Below are positions 35,486 through 47,600 of a stretch of DNA of 64,000 bases, piece by piece. The DNA is from Patiria pectinifera (taxonomy: Eukaryota > Echinodermata > Asteroidea > Valvatida > Asterinidae), in assembly GCA_029964075.1 (NCBI GenBank), contig CM057130.1:1674001-1738000 (forward strand), in the 5' to 3' direction. A program made the position numbers and the translations under genes. The notes below the pieces were generated by a model. It ran no database searches. It worked only from the letters and a program-made list of their open reading frames with translations, and was not told the origin of the DNA. Each line of letters begins with the position of its first letter. Position 1 is the stretch's first letter.

Positions 35486-35795
35486 TTTTTTCTCGAAGTT
35501 CGTTTTTAGGAGATTTTTTTTCTCGAAGTTCGTTTTTAGGAGATTTTTTTTATCGAAGTTCGTTTTTACGAGATTTTTTTTCTCGAAGTTCGTTTTTAGG
35601 AGATTTTTTTTTCTCGAAGTTCGTTTTTAGGAGATTTTTTTTCTCGAAGTTCGTTTTTAGGAGATTTTTTTTCTCGAAGTTCGTTTTTACGAGATTTTTT
35701 TTCTCGAAGTTCGTTTTTACTTAGATTTTTTCTCGAAGTTCGTTTTTATGAGATACATTTTCTCGAAGTTCGTTTTTATGAGATATATTTTACGG
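35486..35795 (+). repeat. Left subterminal array (~29-bp units)
   Basis: About ten copies of gagattttttttctcgaagt + tcgttttta, with small variants (agga, acga, atga junctions). The mirror array at the right end is at 40375-40640. Such subterminal arrays often bind transposase (known for other elements; inference here). Confidence 0.85.
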
Positions 35796-35921
35796 AGTTA
35801 AAGTTACGGAGCCCCTAAAAGGACATCCAAAATTATTTTCTTATCTCGTGCGCACGACATAATATCTCGTGCGCACGACATATCTCGTGGCGCACGACAT
35901 ATATCTCGTGCGCATGAGATG

Positions 35922-36502
35922 GGTGTCGACGCTTCGCCCATTTCCACGTCGCCCCATGTCACTTCGCCCCTAACCACTTCGCCCCATCCCCACTTCGCCC
36001 AATCCACTCGCCCATCCCCGCTTCGCCCATCCCCACTTCGCCCCATCCCCACTTAGCCCCATCCCCACTTCGCACCATGTAGATTGGTATTGTCGCTCTC
36101 AGATAAGTGGGAGACGGGTTGGTATAGCCGGGTTGGGAACGAAGTTGGATCTTTACTTCAAGCTTTTTCTCGGTATGGAGAGTGATAGCTTGAGAGGTTT
36201 GTTATGAATTGTTCATTTGGTCAATATTGGTGGGCTAATTCTTTCCGTTGGTTAGCAATTAGTGAATCTGTTGGAATTGTTTTTAAGCCAATAAAATACG
36301 TTTAGATGAGCTGTTTTTTACATCTAAAAGATGGGGCGAAGTGGGGATGTCGAGAAGTGAGAATTGGGCGAAGTGAGAATGGGGCTAAGTGAGAATGGGG
36401 CGAAGTGGGATGGGGCGATGGGGATGGGGCGGCGGGGATGGGGCGATGTGGTTAGGGGCGAAGTGACATGGGGCGACGTGGAAAAGGGCTGCGTCCACAT
36501 TC
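35922..36502. mobile_element. Nested 581-bp foldback element with 9-bp target duplication
   Basis: Both arms are made of cacttcgccccatcc words and their inverse (gggatggggcgaagtg). Outer ends include tccacgtcgccccatgtcac and its inverse. The 9-bp direct repeat catgagatg flanks it (35913-35921 and 36503-36511). A 9-bp duplication with long inverted arms suggests a Mutator-like (MULE) non-autonomous element. It lies within the left inverted end of the 5.2-kb transposon. Confidence 0.65.
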
Positions 36503-36659
36503 CATGAGATGTATGTCGTGGCGCACGAGATATTATGTCGTGCGCAGATATATGTCGTGGCGCACGTGATAATTATCTCGTGCGCGAGATATTATAGGCG
36601 CACGAGATAAAAAATAATTTTGGATGTCCTTTAGGTACGGAGCCCTAAAGGGACATCCA

Positions 36660-36945
36660 ATTTTTTTTTTTATCTCGTGACGCACGTTATATCTCGTAAG
36701 ACGACATAATTTATCTCAGGCGCATTATATATCTCGTGGCGCACGACATAATTTATCTCGTGCGCACGATATATATCTCGCGCACGCATATATATCTCGT
36801 GACGACATATTTATCTCGTGGCGCGACATATATCTCGTAAGACGATATATTTATCTCGTGCGCACGACATATATCTCGTGCGCACGACATATTTATCTCG
36901 TACACGACTTATATCTCGTGCGCACGACATAATCTCCCGGGTTGT
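36660..36945. repeat. Palindromic TCTCGTGCGCACGACATA array, left side
   Basis: Repeated units of atatctcgtgcgcacgacat with drift. Each unit is itself nearly self-complementary. Related blocks lie at 35840-35920 and 36505-36610, and the right-end counterpart is at 40105-40325. Part of the transposon's long inverted ends. Confidence 0.8.
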
Positions 36946-37243
36946 TTGAAAGAAGGAAGTACAAAAAAAGGTGGAACTTGTGTAATCCTAAGTGGCGTGG
37001 AAAGTCTAGACAGCATTTTCAGTGACTAAACAGGTAGTACGTGACCTAGGCCTATATCGCATTGAATTGAGTGTCATTCTGTTACTTTATCGTACATGGT
37101 TGAACATGGCACGTTAATTAAAGTTGTTCTGGTAATCCGTCTTGTCTAAAACTGAGCTCACTCAGTGTATTGGTAACAGACATGATGTCTAGAGTGTATG
37201 CATGTAATGAAATACGTATTAATCTCCTTTCAGGCTGCAGACA

Positions 37244-39088
37244 ATGGATGCTGTCAACAACCTGAGAGATGAAGCCATCAAGCTGTACTTTGTAATTGGA
37301 CTTCTGTACAAAGATATTGTACAGATATTGGCGCTGGAGCATGGCATTATTTTATCACTACGACACCTCAAACGAATTCTAAGAAAACTTGGTCTGTTCC
37401 GCAGAAAATATTACTCCAACATTACAGATGTTGTCGAATTTATTCATGATCAAATCCAAATTTCTGGTAAACTTCATGGATACAGATGGATGTCCGAGAA
37501 ATGCCACTTGCATAACTTACAATGTAAAAAGGAAGATGCGAATGATACTTCAAATTCTTGATCCTGAAGGCAACACACAAAGAAGAAAACGAAGGTTGCT
37601 GCGTCGCTCGTACTATGCCAAAGGTCCAAACTTCATCTGGCACATAGATAGCTATGACAAACTTAGGAGATATGGCATCTGCATCAACGGATGCGTCGAC
37701 GGCTTCTCACGACGAATCGTTTGGATGAATGCGTACAACACTTCTTCAGATCCACAGCTGATTGGGGTTACTACATGGAAGCTGTAGAATCCCTTTCTGA
37801 TGTCCAAGGTTCGTCCGGCGTGATCTTGGTACTGAGAATGGCCATGTGAAGCATATCCAGACATTTCTACAGATGGATGATGAAAACGATGAAGAGACAG
37901 GTCACAGCTACCTGGAGGGACCGAGTACAGCAAATCAAAGGATCGAATACATGTGGTCATTTTTGCGACGAGAATGCACCGACTATTGGATTTGTCTCTT
38001 TCAGGGTATGATAGATGAGGGCGAATTTGTTGGGGACTTCCTTGATGTCAATCTCGTACAGTTCTGCTTCATGCATCTTATTCAGGTGGGTATGTGAAAT
38101 TAAAATGTGCATGCGTGGAGGTACTTAACCTATAAGGTCGATGACTCTAAAACCTGCTTCGATGTTTTTGAAAATTGCGAGTTGAAAAAGATTCCCTATT
38201 ATTTTAAAGTTGAATATATAATTTATCGAATTGTACTTGTTTTTAGCTTTCCAATAAGTTATCACTATATAGCAAAGCTTGGTCCACGAGGAGTCAAATT
38301 AATTTCAATTTGGTAATTGTAGCGTCCCACCGGAGATGCAAATTAGAAACCAGGGACTTGTATGCGCATGTAGGCCTATTAACTATTTTCAAGATAGGTG
38401 GCATGCGCTCGGTACCCAGGGGATATCAACGCGGCAGCAGTATAAAAGGGCAATCACCAGACTGTAAACTTGACCCCTTGCACTATGAGGTCCCTGTTTC
38501 GAGCCCCGGCTTGGTCCATGGACTTTAAGTCCATTTGTTTTCCATTCCGTACTCGCTCTCGTTGGTTTTCTCCAGGTGCTCCGGTTTCCTCCTGTCTCTA
38601 AAACTGGACCTTCTTCCTATTACCCATTCACTGCATTCCCACTGTGCACCAACATTTTCTTTGTATAACATAGGCTTGGAATTGGTCACAGTGTTTTTTA
38701 ATTTAATTTTATTAGTGCCGTTGCTGCAATGAGGTTATGGTTTATTGTCTGTTCACAGGCGGAGTTGGATGAAGTTGTCAACACGTGGAATCGTCACCTA
38801 ATCCGACCATCAAGGAACGCTCGCGTACCCTTCGGTCGTCCAAACGTGATGTACTTCTTGCCTACACTCTACGACACTACAGATTGCATTTGCAATGTAT
38901 CTTCAGTGAGAGTTGATATCGCCAAAGATGAATGCAGATATAGAGAACGGATCCCCTGTGATGAAGACGTGCATGAACTCTGCTGTTCAGTTATGGCTGA
39001 AAATGGATACGAATTTCCCAAATGTCCAGAGTCTGCAGTAAATTTATACACTAATCTAAGAAGAACAATTTCTGCTGTTCTAATGTAG
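37244..39088 (+). pseudogene. DDE integrase-like transposase of the 5.2-kb element, frameshifted
   Basis: Exon 1 starts after an acceptor (ctttcag) with Met at 37244: NLRDEAIKLYF, LLYKDIVQIL and HLKRILRKLGLFRRKYY, a DNA-binding N-terminus. The reading frame shifts near 37500-37520 (between GYRWM and ITYNVKRK), again near 37760-37775, and again near 37806-37812. Catalytic-core motifs remain in separate frames: WHIDSYDK (first Asp at 37647), VRRDLGTEN (second Asp at 37822) and NQRIEYMW (Glu at 37945), a DD(41)E spacing, all three acidic residues kept. A normal intron (38086-38758, CAG|GTGGGT .. CACAG|GC) joins FCFMHLIQ to AELDEVVNTWNRH, and the frame ends at 39088 after LRRTISAVLM. Function when intact: cutting and joining the element's ends. 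Three frameshifts indicate an inactive copy unless they are sequencing errors. Confidence 0.82.
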
Positions 39089-39247
39089 TTACTCCACAGG
39101 ACAGAGTAGCGATAAACTGACTGAATCAGTGCAAGCGTATTTGACTGTAAACGGTCATTACCAAATGAAGCCTAATGCTGTCACCGAAAGTACACCTTGT
39201 TACATTTTCAGGCTGTAGAAATGGACTTGTTAATTTAATAATCTTCT

Positions 39248-39253
39248 AATAAA
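39248..39253 (+). terminator. Candidate polyadenylation signal of the transposase gene
   Basis: AATAAA 160 nt downstream of the transposase stop at 39088. Motif and position only. Confidence 0.4.
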
Positions 39254-40104
39254 GGAATCCCATCGATGCTGGTTTGTTTTTGTGTTCTAAGTTCAAAATG
39301 TAGGTGTAGTTTCCTGTTTATTTTATCAACTTCGATTCAATGTGATCTAAACCTTTAAACTACAGCAACTAGCACAGCAGCTGAATTATATGGCATAATA
39401 TTTCACCTTTTGGGGAAATTATGAAACTTGGCAAACTTGTAGGGGACCGGCCATGTTAGGTCCTAATCGAAAATGATCCTACTGGGTCCCTGACATGCGT
39501 GCCACGTTTCGTAATTCTTCAAAAAATATTTTTGGACTTAGCTGCTAGACAAAATATGGAAACACGTACCTACTCTCCCTGTGGTTATCATGGATGTTTA
39601 TATAGTTTCCACGTTTTTTACCCACGACTTTTCTTTCACATTCAAAAGACCTTTTCTTACCATCCTATTGGGGGTAATGGTGTTATACCAGAATAAGTAA
39701 GTTAATGTGGGGTGGCTGCAAATAACTTTGTCAAATTATCTTCCGTTAATAAAAGCTACGGCTGGATTCAAAATCTGAAAGTTTTTCTATTTATTTTGTT
39801 ATCAGAAAGTATAAAGGGGTTAATAGTTTTAAAGCTGAAAGTTATTACAAATCAGATAATCAACTGGCCATCGAAATATGTGTACATCTGATATGTTTTC
39901 ATTGCAAGAAATGCAAATTTAAAAGTGAAACCAATAAAGACAAAGAAACAGGAAGAAATACATGTGGGATCCTTTTTTTCAAAAACGTCAACACATTTAA
40001 TGCCTTGTAACATGACAAAGTATCAAACACTGCATGTTTTTTGACATACATAAACTGATTGGAAACACATTGTTTTAATATCGGCAAAAGAAGTTGAAAC
40101 CGGC
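39254..40104. other. Interior of the transposon, non-coding
   Basis: AT-rich sequence between the transposase 3' end and the right inverted end. No further gene recognised. Confidence 0.5.
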
Positions 40105-40640
40105 ATAATAAATTATGTCGTGCGCACGAGATATATGTCGTGCGCACGAGATAAATTATGTCGTGCGCACGAGATATATGTCGTGCGCACGAGATAAATT
40201 ATGTCGTTCGCACGAGATATATCTCGTGCGCACGAGATAAATTATGTCGTGCGCACGAGATATATCTCGTGCGCACGAGATAAATTATGTCGTGCGCACG
40301 AGATATATGTCGTGCGCACGAGATAAAAAAAATATTTTGGATGTCCCTTTAGGGGCTCCGTATTTAGGGGCTCCGTAACTTCATAAAACTTCGTAAAAAT
40401 CTCGTAAAAACGAACTTCGAGAAAAAAAAATCTCGTAAAAACGAACTTCGAGAAAAAAAATCTCCTAAAAACGAACTTTGAGAAAAAAAATCTCCTAAAA
40501 ACGAACTTCGAGAAAAAAAATCTCCTAAAAACGAACTTCGAGAAAAAAAATCTCGTAAAAACGAACTTCGAGAAAAAAAATCTCCTAAAAACGAACTTCG
40601 AGAAAAAAAATCTCCTAAAAACGAACTTCGAGAAAAAAAT
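40105..40640 (-). repeat. Right inverted end of the 5.2-kb transposon
   Basis: 40105-40325 holds clean tandem palindromic units (gtcgtgcgcacgagatatat). 40326-40374 holds the ggatgtccctttaggggctc block. 40375-40640 holds about nine ~29-bp units (tcctaaaaacgaacttcgag), the inverse of 35486-35795. The right side is more regular than the left, which has been expanded and invaded by the nested element. Confidence 0.85.
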
Positions 40641-40672
40641 CTCTATGGCACTACAGGGCTTTCGTATGAAGG

Positions 40673-41613
40673 TGAACATGCCACAACTCAAGAAGGTTCG
40701 GATGTACGGGTCTGGAATATGCTGTAGCCCCCTCTATGGCGCGCCTCGGATGACACTAAACTATTGGGCTGAAGCCAGATCAGGGGCATTTTTACCAATA
40801 TCTCATGCAATTCTCTTAAAAGATTTTCACGCAAATAGGACTAAGGAAATCCGTCTTAAGATGTTGAGTTCGGGGCGTATTGAACATCATTTAAAAAAGA
40901 GAACAATGCACTTCGTCCAATTTATTCCTCCATGGTCCAAATGATAAAAAAACGGGCTTCCAGAGCTACGGCTACGTCTATTGTCAGCGCATCCCTGCGT
41001 ATTTTTAATGGGCGCGGACCTAGACCAAGCTCTAGACAGTTGATTCGGATGCAGCCTGATATTGGCATGTGGAGTCACAGCTGGAGCGATGTCTGCATTT
41101 GGAAACATCATATTTTGTCACGTCCGGTCCTCAATGGTACCCGTCATGCAATGACGCTTTTGAACAATATCTGAATGTTTACCAGTTATACTACATGCAA
41201 ACTTGAATGGCGCGCCGGCCGGGACAGCTGTTCGCTACACGGCCGAAAATCAGATTTTTCTCGCATAATCTGCTGTAGAGAGCATTGGAGATCGCTCTGA
41301 TTTTCAGGTTTAAAGGAAACTTGATTTCATACCCTACCTCGACCTAGCTGTCGTGGGAGCTGGCATGTGTCAGTAGCGTTGAAATCGCTTGGATTTGTGT
41401 GAACCAAAATATTCACAAATTGCACGTAGGCCTACGGACGGTGCATTTGCAGTCGACAACCAGACAGCATCGAGAACATCGACAGGCTAGGCGGAGCTGA
41501 TGAGGGCCCTACATAGTATGTGTGCGCTGATTGAGGTAGCGAATTTGTAGCGGTTTATTTTACAACCTTCAGTTCTAATTCTATGGGAATCATCACAATA
41601 GCTGCTTTGCATC
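40673..41613. other. Probable ALS2 upstream region and 5' UTR; no separate gene confirmed
   Basis: An open frame (about 40645-40944) starts inside the transposon terminus, so it is not a real gene as written. 41200-41610 is mixed in composition and immediately precedes the proposed ALS2 start codon, so it probably contains promoter and 5' UTR. No clear TATA box. Confidence 0.35.
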
Positions 41614-44600
41614 ATGGAGGGAAATGTGTAAGTTGACATGAATAACTGTTTGTCTTAACTTTTTATTTAAGCATTAATTTAAGATGTTTACTTTTTTTGC
41701 AAACAATCAAAAACATCATAACATGGCACGGCTATTCTGTTCACTAACCAAAAAAGGCAGTGCCAGTGTATATTAGTTTACATTATTACAAATATTATTA
41801 TTTATTACTAGCCTATGCTTTATTAGACCGTGAACCAGTTCTAGTCCGAGTAACTTGGACCCAACTTATTGCCTTTTTTTAACATTTGGACATGGTCTGG
41901 CTATAGTAAGGTCCAAGCTAATACCGCGACCTAGACAACACAGTCCCAAAAACCAACATTTTCCAACAAAAAACATCAGATTTCACCTTCAAAACGGCCT
42001 CCAAATTACTAGATATGCCACCTGAGGTACAAGTAGACATCGATGATTACGATGGTTGTGATGAAGTTTACTTACGATCCGGAAAAAAGTGAAATTTTCC
42101 GTTCATTTCAGAGAGCTCCCCTCGCGATCTTGAACACGTTAAATTTCCGATCGTGTTTAATGTTTGAACGACGCGATTTCTTCTACATGCCCAGCGTACA
42201 TTCGATGGTCCCTGTATCCCGAGTGCGATTCCGTTACCGAGCGCGCGCGATGCATCGATTATGATAATGAGTAGACTGGATCACGTTTGTAAACACATGT
42301 GCATTTCAAACGATAATAGGGAGTCGGGCACTAGGGCAGCTTTTATGGCAGGTACCAGTTCAAGCTGGTTCCCGAATCCCGATTTCCTTTTACAGTTCGA
42401 AATGCACATGTATGTGTTTACAAACGTGACTCATTATCATAATCGATGCATCTCGCGCGCTCGGTAGCGGAATCGCACACGGGATACGGGGACCATCGAA
42501 TGTACGCTGGGCATGTAGAAGAAATCGCGTCGTTCAAACATTAACATGTTTCGGAAATTTAACGTGTTCAAGATCGCGAGGGGAGCTCTCCGAAATGAAC
42601 GGAAAATTTCACTTTTTTCCGGATCGTAAGTAAACGTCAGTACAACCATCTTAATTATCGATGTCTACTTGTACCTCAGGCCGTTTTGAAGGTGAAATCT
42701 GATGTTTTTTGTTGGAAAATGTTGGTTTTTTGGACTGTGTTGTCTAGGTCGCGGTATTAGCTTGGACCTTACTATCGCCAGACCATGTCCAAATGTTAAA
42801 AAAGGCGATAAGTTGGGTCCAAGTTACTCGGACTAAACCAGTTCCTGGTATTTTGCTTGTTCTTGTGCTACCACTACCAGGACTTCCCAGCTAGACCGGT
42901 AAAAACACAGGCCTATCCACGCTTTGTTAACAATCTCTGGACTTTCGACGTGTTCGAAATCCTGGTTGGAGACCTTCCACTTATCCAAGATGTTCCAGTG
43001 GCATAGGATCTGTCATTCCAAAGAAATTCTAGAATTAGAAAGCACCTCTCAATAATAGCTAACGAGAGGTGCCTTCTAGTTCTAATTCTAAAAGTACATA
43101 ATTTTAGATTCAATTCAGGAGATAATTTGTCCATGGGTACCAGGGGAACTCTATTTTTAAACCACCTTAAGTGAGTGTTTTGTTGCAGATATACAATCTC
43201 ACTACTTTGTGTATATTTTTGATAAATTTATGGTAACTCCTACAAGCACTTTGAACAACTTTTCTGTTATTAAATGGGTAGGAACTTTTCCAGATTATTG
43301 CAACTGATTACGCGGCTTTAACAAATTAGGAAATGATTTTCACTTTCTCAATCCAAAATTCATATTTTTGTTTCAATATGATATTTAAAATAAAAAATCA
43401 CCATCATTGATAGTCCGAGTAACTTGGACCCAACTTATTGTCTTTTTAACATTCGGACATGGTCTGGCGATAGTAGCGTCCAAGCTAAACCGCTGCCATC
43501 GCTCCACACAATTCTGTTTTCGACCCAAAAAGCCAACATTGCCCAACAAAAACATCAGATTTCACCCTCAAAACGGCCTCCAAATTACTAGATACGCCAC
43601 CTGAGGCTGAGGTACAAGTAGACATCGATGATTAAGATGGTTGAACTGAAGTTTACTTACACTCCGGATGAAAAGTGAAATTTGTGTGTGGGATTCTAGT
43701 TCCCTAGGGATGGGGCGGGGGAGTCTTCACAAAATCTGATTCTACACGAATACCGACCGGTAGGCCTATTATCTACATGTGCACAACTTCAAACTGTCTA
43801 TAGAGTTCCACATTACAATGGGGCTGACCACTGCTGATTCTGTGGTAAAAATGCTGCAAAATGACACACCACTGTCAAGCTAATTCACACATTGCCATTT
43901 GCCTTGGGAAACGACAAGCTAGTACATGTACATGTGCAGATGTTCATGCCAGTGTTGTGTGATTTTAATCAACTGATTTAAATACATTGTGCGTACACTG
44001 AACATGTATAAATGTACAAAAACAATACCCCCACCCCCTCCCCCCCCCCTCCAAAAAAAAAAGAAAGCCACACAAACATATCTCCAGGATACCTACCAAC
44101 CCTTGATTTCTTCCTTTGCTTGGACAATGTTACCTGCAAATATGGCTTTAAAAAGGAAATTTTATTTTTATATATCGTTTTGGGTTGGGGGAGGGGGAGG
44201 GGAATTTCCAGTGTCTACATTCCAACATGTTCAAGTCAGTCTGCACCTCCTTTATTTTGTTTTTTTAAGAAGACTGACTTTTAAAAAACATGGCATTAAA
44301 AAAACAACAAATTCATTATATTTGGTTATTTGTTTAATTTTATTTATTCATTTATTAAGGCCCCCCCAAAAAGTCTCCGGTTTCTGGTATGGAGCTTGCC
44401 CCAAAAGTGGTGCAGCAGTGTGGCTTTTTTTTTTTAACTTTTTTTCCCTTCAAATGTCAGCTGATGACTGCAAATGGTGCCCGACTAAATTTGGTGCAAA
44501 ATGTATTGGAGCCCAGAGAGGCCACATAAAGCACAAATACTCGATTGTAACCCCATCTAAAAACACGTTTAAATTGTGCAGCAGTAGGATTCCAGTCAAA

Positions 44601-47600
44601 CCAGTGAGTTTGGCGGTTTTGAGACATCATTTTACATTGAAAAAATAACTTTTAAATTTTGCCGATGTGCATGGCTACATTTTTTTGGGGGGGGGCCTTA
44701 TTTTTTTTTCTTGGGGGGGGGGGAAATATTCCAGTGTCTACATTCCAACATGTTCAAGTCAGTCTGCATCTCCTTTTTGCTCACTGCCCCCCCAAAAATC
44801 CCTGCCAAGGGCCACAAGTGATACATATTTGGCTGTAAATTCCCCAAGTGCTTCGTGCCTGAGCAGTGATGTAGACCCAGTAGACACGCGAGCAAACCAT
44901 ATTGGCGATCTGCTTCATCCGGTCTCCTGGGTGATGATGTCACCTGCCACATCATCCATCTCCACATCACCCACTCCTCCCGGCAGAGTGACTCATCCTC
45001 AAGACAAACTAACAGTGCACCCCTGAGCAGAGGATGTGCTGTTTCTCAGGCCTTCACGTTTGATAATCTTGAGGAGACCTTTACAACTTACATACTACAT
45101 GTACAATTTAACATCATTCAATGCACGTCTGTGTTCTTTTGTTTGTCTAGTATGCGTGTATCACGGCATGCTTGTATGTGTACACATATTCACATGAACC
45201 GCCAGGTTACCATAGTAACAGCTCAAACATACATGTATACTTAGACAGGCTTAGGGATACACTTGTGGATTACAATATGAATTTGGATGAAAGAAGCTTC
45301 TGCTATAGTGTTAAAAATGCATACACATGTAGATCTACAATGTATGTTATTGGAATACATGGCTCATAAATGAATATGAAAAAAATTGTAAATAAATGAC
45401 CAAAATTGCAGGTTAAAGTACAGATTTCTCAAACAGATATATATAAGATATTAACTCTGCTCATTTTTAATTTGTATGTCAAGAGGACTGAGTCTTACAA
45501 ATTGGCATACCTGTACAAAAGATGAAAACGGTGAAACATATATTAAACATCATTTTGGTGCATTGCATTTACTACATGTACGTGTGTATTTCCACAATGT
45601 AACACACTAAGCAATGTGTATTTGGACTGGTTTAGAATAACTTAAATAAAATAAAAACAAAAAATGCCAAAAACCTAAATAAATAATAAACAATATTATA
45701 AATAATGCTAAATGTACATGTTTAAAGCCAGGGAAGTGTGAACATTTTGATTATATTTTTGTAATGAAAGCCTCCTCTATTAAGGAAAAATATGATTAAA
45801 TAAACAAGACTTCACATCCAGCTGGCCTTCACCAAAATCAATACACAATTATCATAATGCAGATGTGTCATTGTGTTTGTGTGAATAGGAATCAATTTTG
45901 ACAGGATGGGGGGTTCATAGCCAGGGGCAATCCCCCATTGATCATGATCAGCTGACTGGAAGATAATTGGCATCTCGGGGGGCCGTATAATACCGTGCTT
46001 GGAATAAATTAACTGGTGATGTGTGTTTGGAATGTCGTGTACAAATTGTGCTCACACTAAACCCAGAGTCTTAGCACAGTCGAAGGAGACTTAATGTTTA
46101 CAGAATAGTCCAGGAAATAAAACAATTTAAGATTTATATGTGTATACATGTAGACATGTACATGCATCTTAAATAAAGAATTCAAAGATTGGGCACAACA
46201 TATAAAATATACAAGTGTATGTTCACAGACTTTTGTCCATAATGCAACTCAATGAAAATGCTGTTGGAAAGAAGAGATGAAGGGGGAGGGATTTGTTATA
46301 AGGATTTTTTGATATTTGCAGCAAGTGAAACTGCTTAAAAATGTTCTAAGAATTTCCTTCCCAAGGGGAAAAAAAGTGAACCAAAAAAAAAAACCTCAAA
46401 AATGTCTCAAAACTTTATCTGATTGCTCTCATTTCTATTCACGAGTTCCAAAAATGAAAATTTACATGTGCCTCACTTCAATTGAATATGGCCGACTCAT
46501 GAATAAAGCCTAATCTTCTGCGGATGCATTTGTACAGCTCCATTGTACAACAAATTGAGTACATGTACACTTTTAGCACTTCTCTTTTATCTGTAAGGTG
46601 AACTTGCCTTGGGCAAAAAAATTGCCAAATCAAGCACTTAGCCGGATGACTAATCCACAGACTCTTTTACACCACTAGGCAGTGGGTTTTTATGGGGAAT
46701 AATAAGACTGGCGAGATAATAAAATGGGCTCTCCCTAAACCCAAACAAATAGCGACAGATCTGACAGACTGCGAAGCCGGGAAGGTATTTACATTGGGTG
46801 TAGTGTGATGCCATGAGGATTCACATTAGCATGGAAAGCACTGCAATGAATATTAATTTATTTGACGTATAGACCAAGGTGACAAAAGCATTTCATGATA
46901 TATTTTTTTTCAACTTGCATTTACGCAGGTGGCTTTATTTGGGCTAAACTATTTGCTTATAAAATATATGTGGTGATGAAAAGATATCATTATGAAAAAC
47001 AAATAGAAATTTATTGCTGCTACATCCAAAATATGTAGGGCCTACATGTACGTCACACGTACGTGATGTTTACATTACATATCTTATGTGGACATTCCTT
47101 TGTTTTTGCACAGTTAAGGAAAACCGGAGGAAAACAGTTTTTTTACTCGCACTGCGAAAACTCTCTCAACCCAAATATTTTATCCTGATTTCCTTGAGTG
47201 TATCTCTTCATTTTGCGACAGATAACCCTAACCCCAAAATGCATCTTAACCTGTTTTCTAGAGAGGGCGAAACCTTATGTGGACCTGGCTAATTAGTCCA
47301 CATAACGTTCACACATCCTGCGTTATGTGGACCTGTTTTGTTGTCAGGTCCACATAAAGATGGTAAGGTTGGCACCTACCCGTATGTGTACTTCGTGTGT
47401 GGTGTACAATTGAAGTGTAAATTGTACTGGATAAACACATCTCACAATTTACAATTTGAAAATTGTAGTCCCTGTATCATCCCAAAGCAACTTGACAAGA
47501 GTTACTCCTTTAAACCATCTCAAACCACCCCAGCTCTCTGGGTTTTAAGGATTTATCAAAGGAGGAAAACGGTGTAGTACATGTGTATACTGCGTTGTAG

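Larger units (their letters stand above)
35457..40666 (+). mobile_element. Complete 5.2-kb DNA transposon, IS3EU-like
   Basis: Ends are TACGAAAGCCCTGTAGTG at the left and its inverse (...ctacagggctttcgta) at the right. A perfect 6-bp target duplication, TGAAGG, lies at 35451-35456 and 40667-40672. Inside each end come an array of ~29-bp units (cgaagttcgtttttaggaga), a ggacatccaaaatta block, and palindromic tctcgtgcgcacga arrays. The centre codes for a broken integrase-type DDE transposase. A 6-bp duplication, TA-starting inverted ends and this transposase type fit the IS3EU superfamily as I remember it. The superfamily name is an inference; the boundaries are seen directly. Confidence 0.88.

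Noticed and set aside
35804-36052. Glycine/arginine-rich minus-strand open frame
   Set aside because: A translation of the cacttcgcccc foldback arms inside the transposon end.
40242-40691. 149-codon open frame with repeated FFFSKFVFRR
   Set aside because: A translation of the ~29-bp subterminal array of the transposon; not a protein repeat.
42043-42649. Two matching ~70-codon open frames on opposite strands
   Set aside because: They are the two arms of one foldback element, so the similarity reflects the inverted repeat and not two genes.
43989-44648. 219-codon open frame with proline run
   Set aside because: Built on C-run/A-run low complexity and an AT-rich intron of ALS2; no domain, and its middle duplicates at 44700-44775 in another frame.
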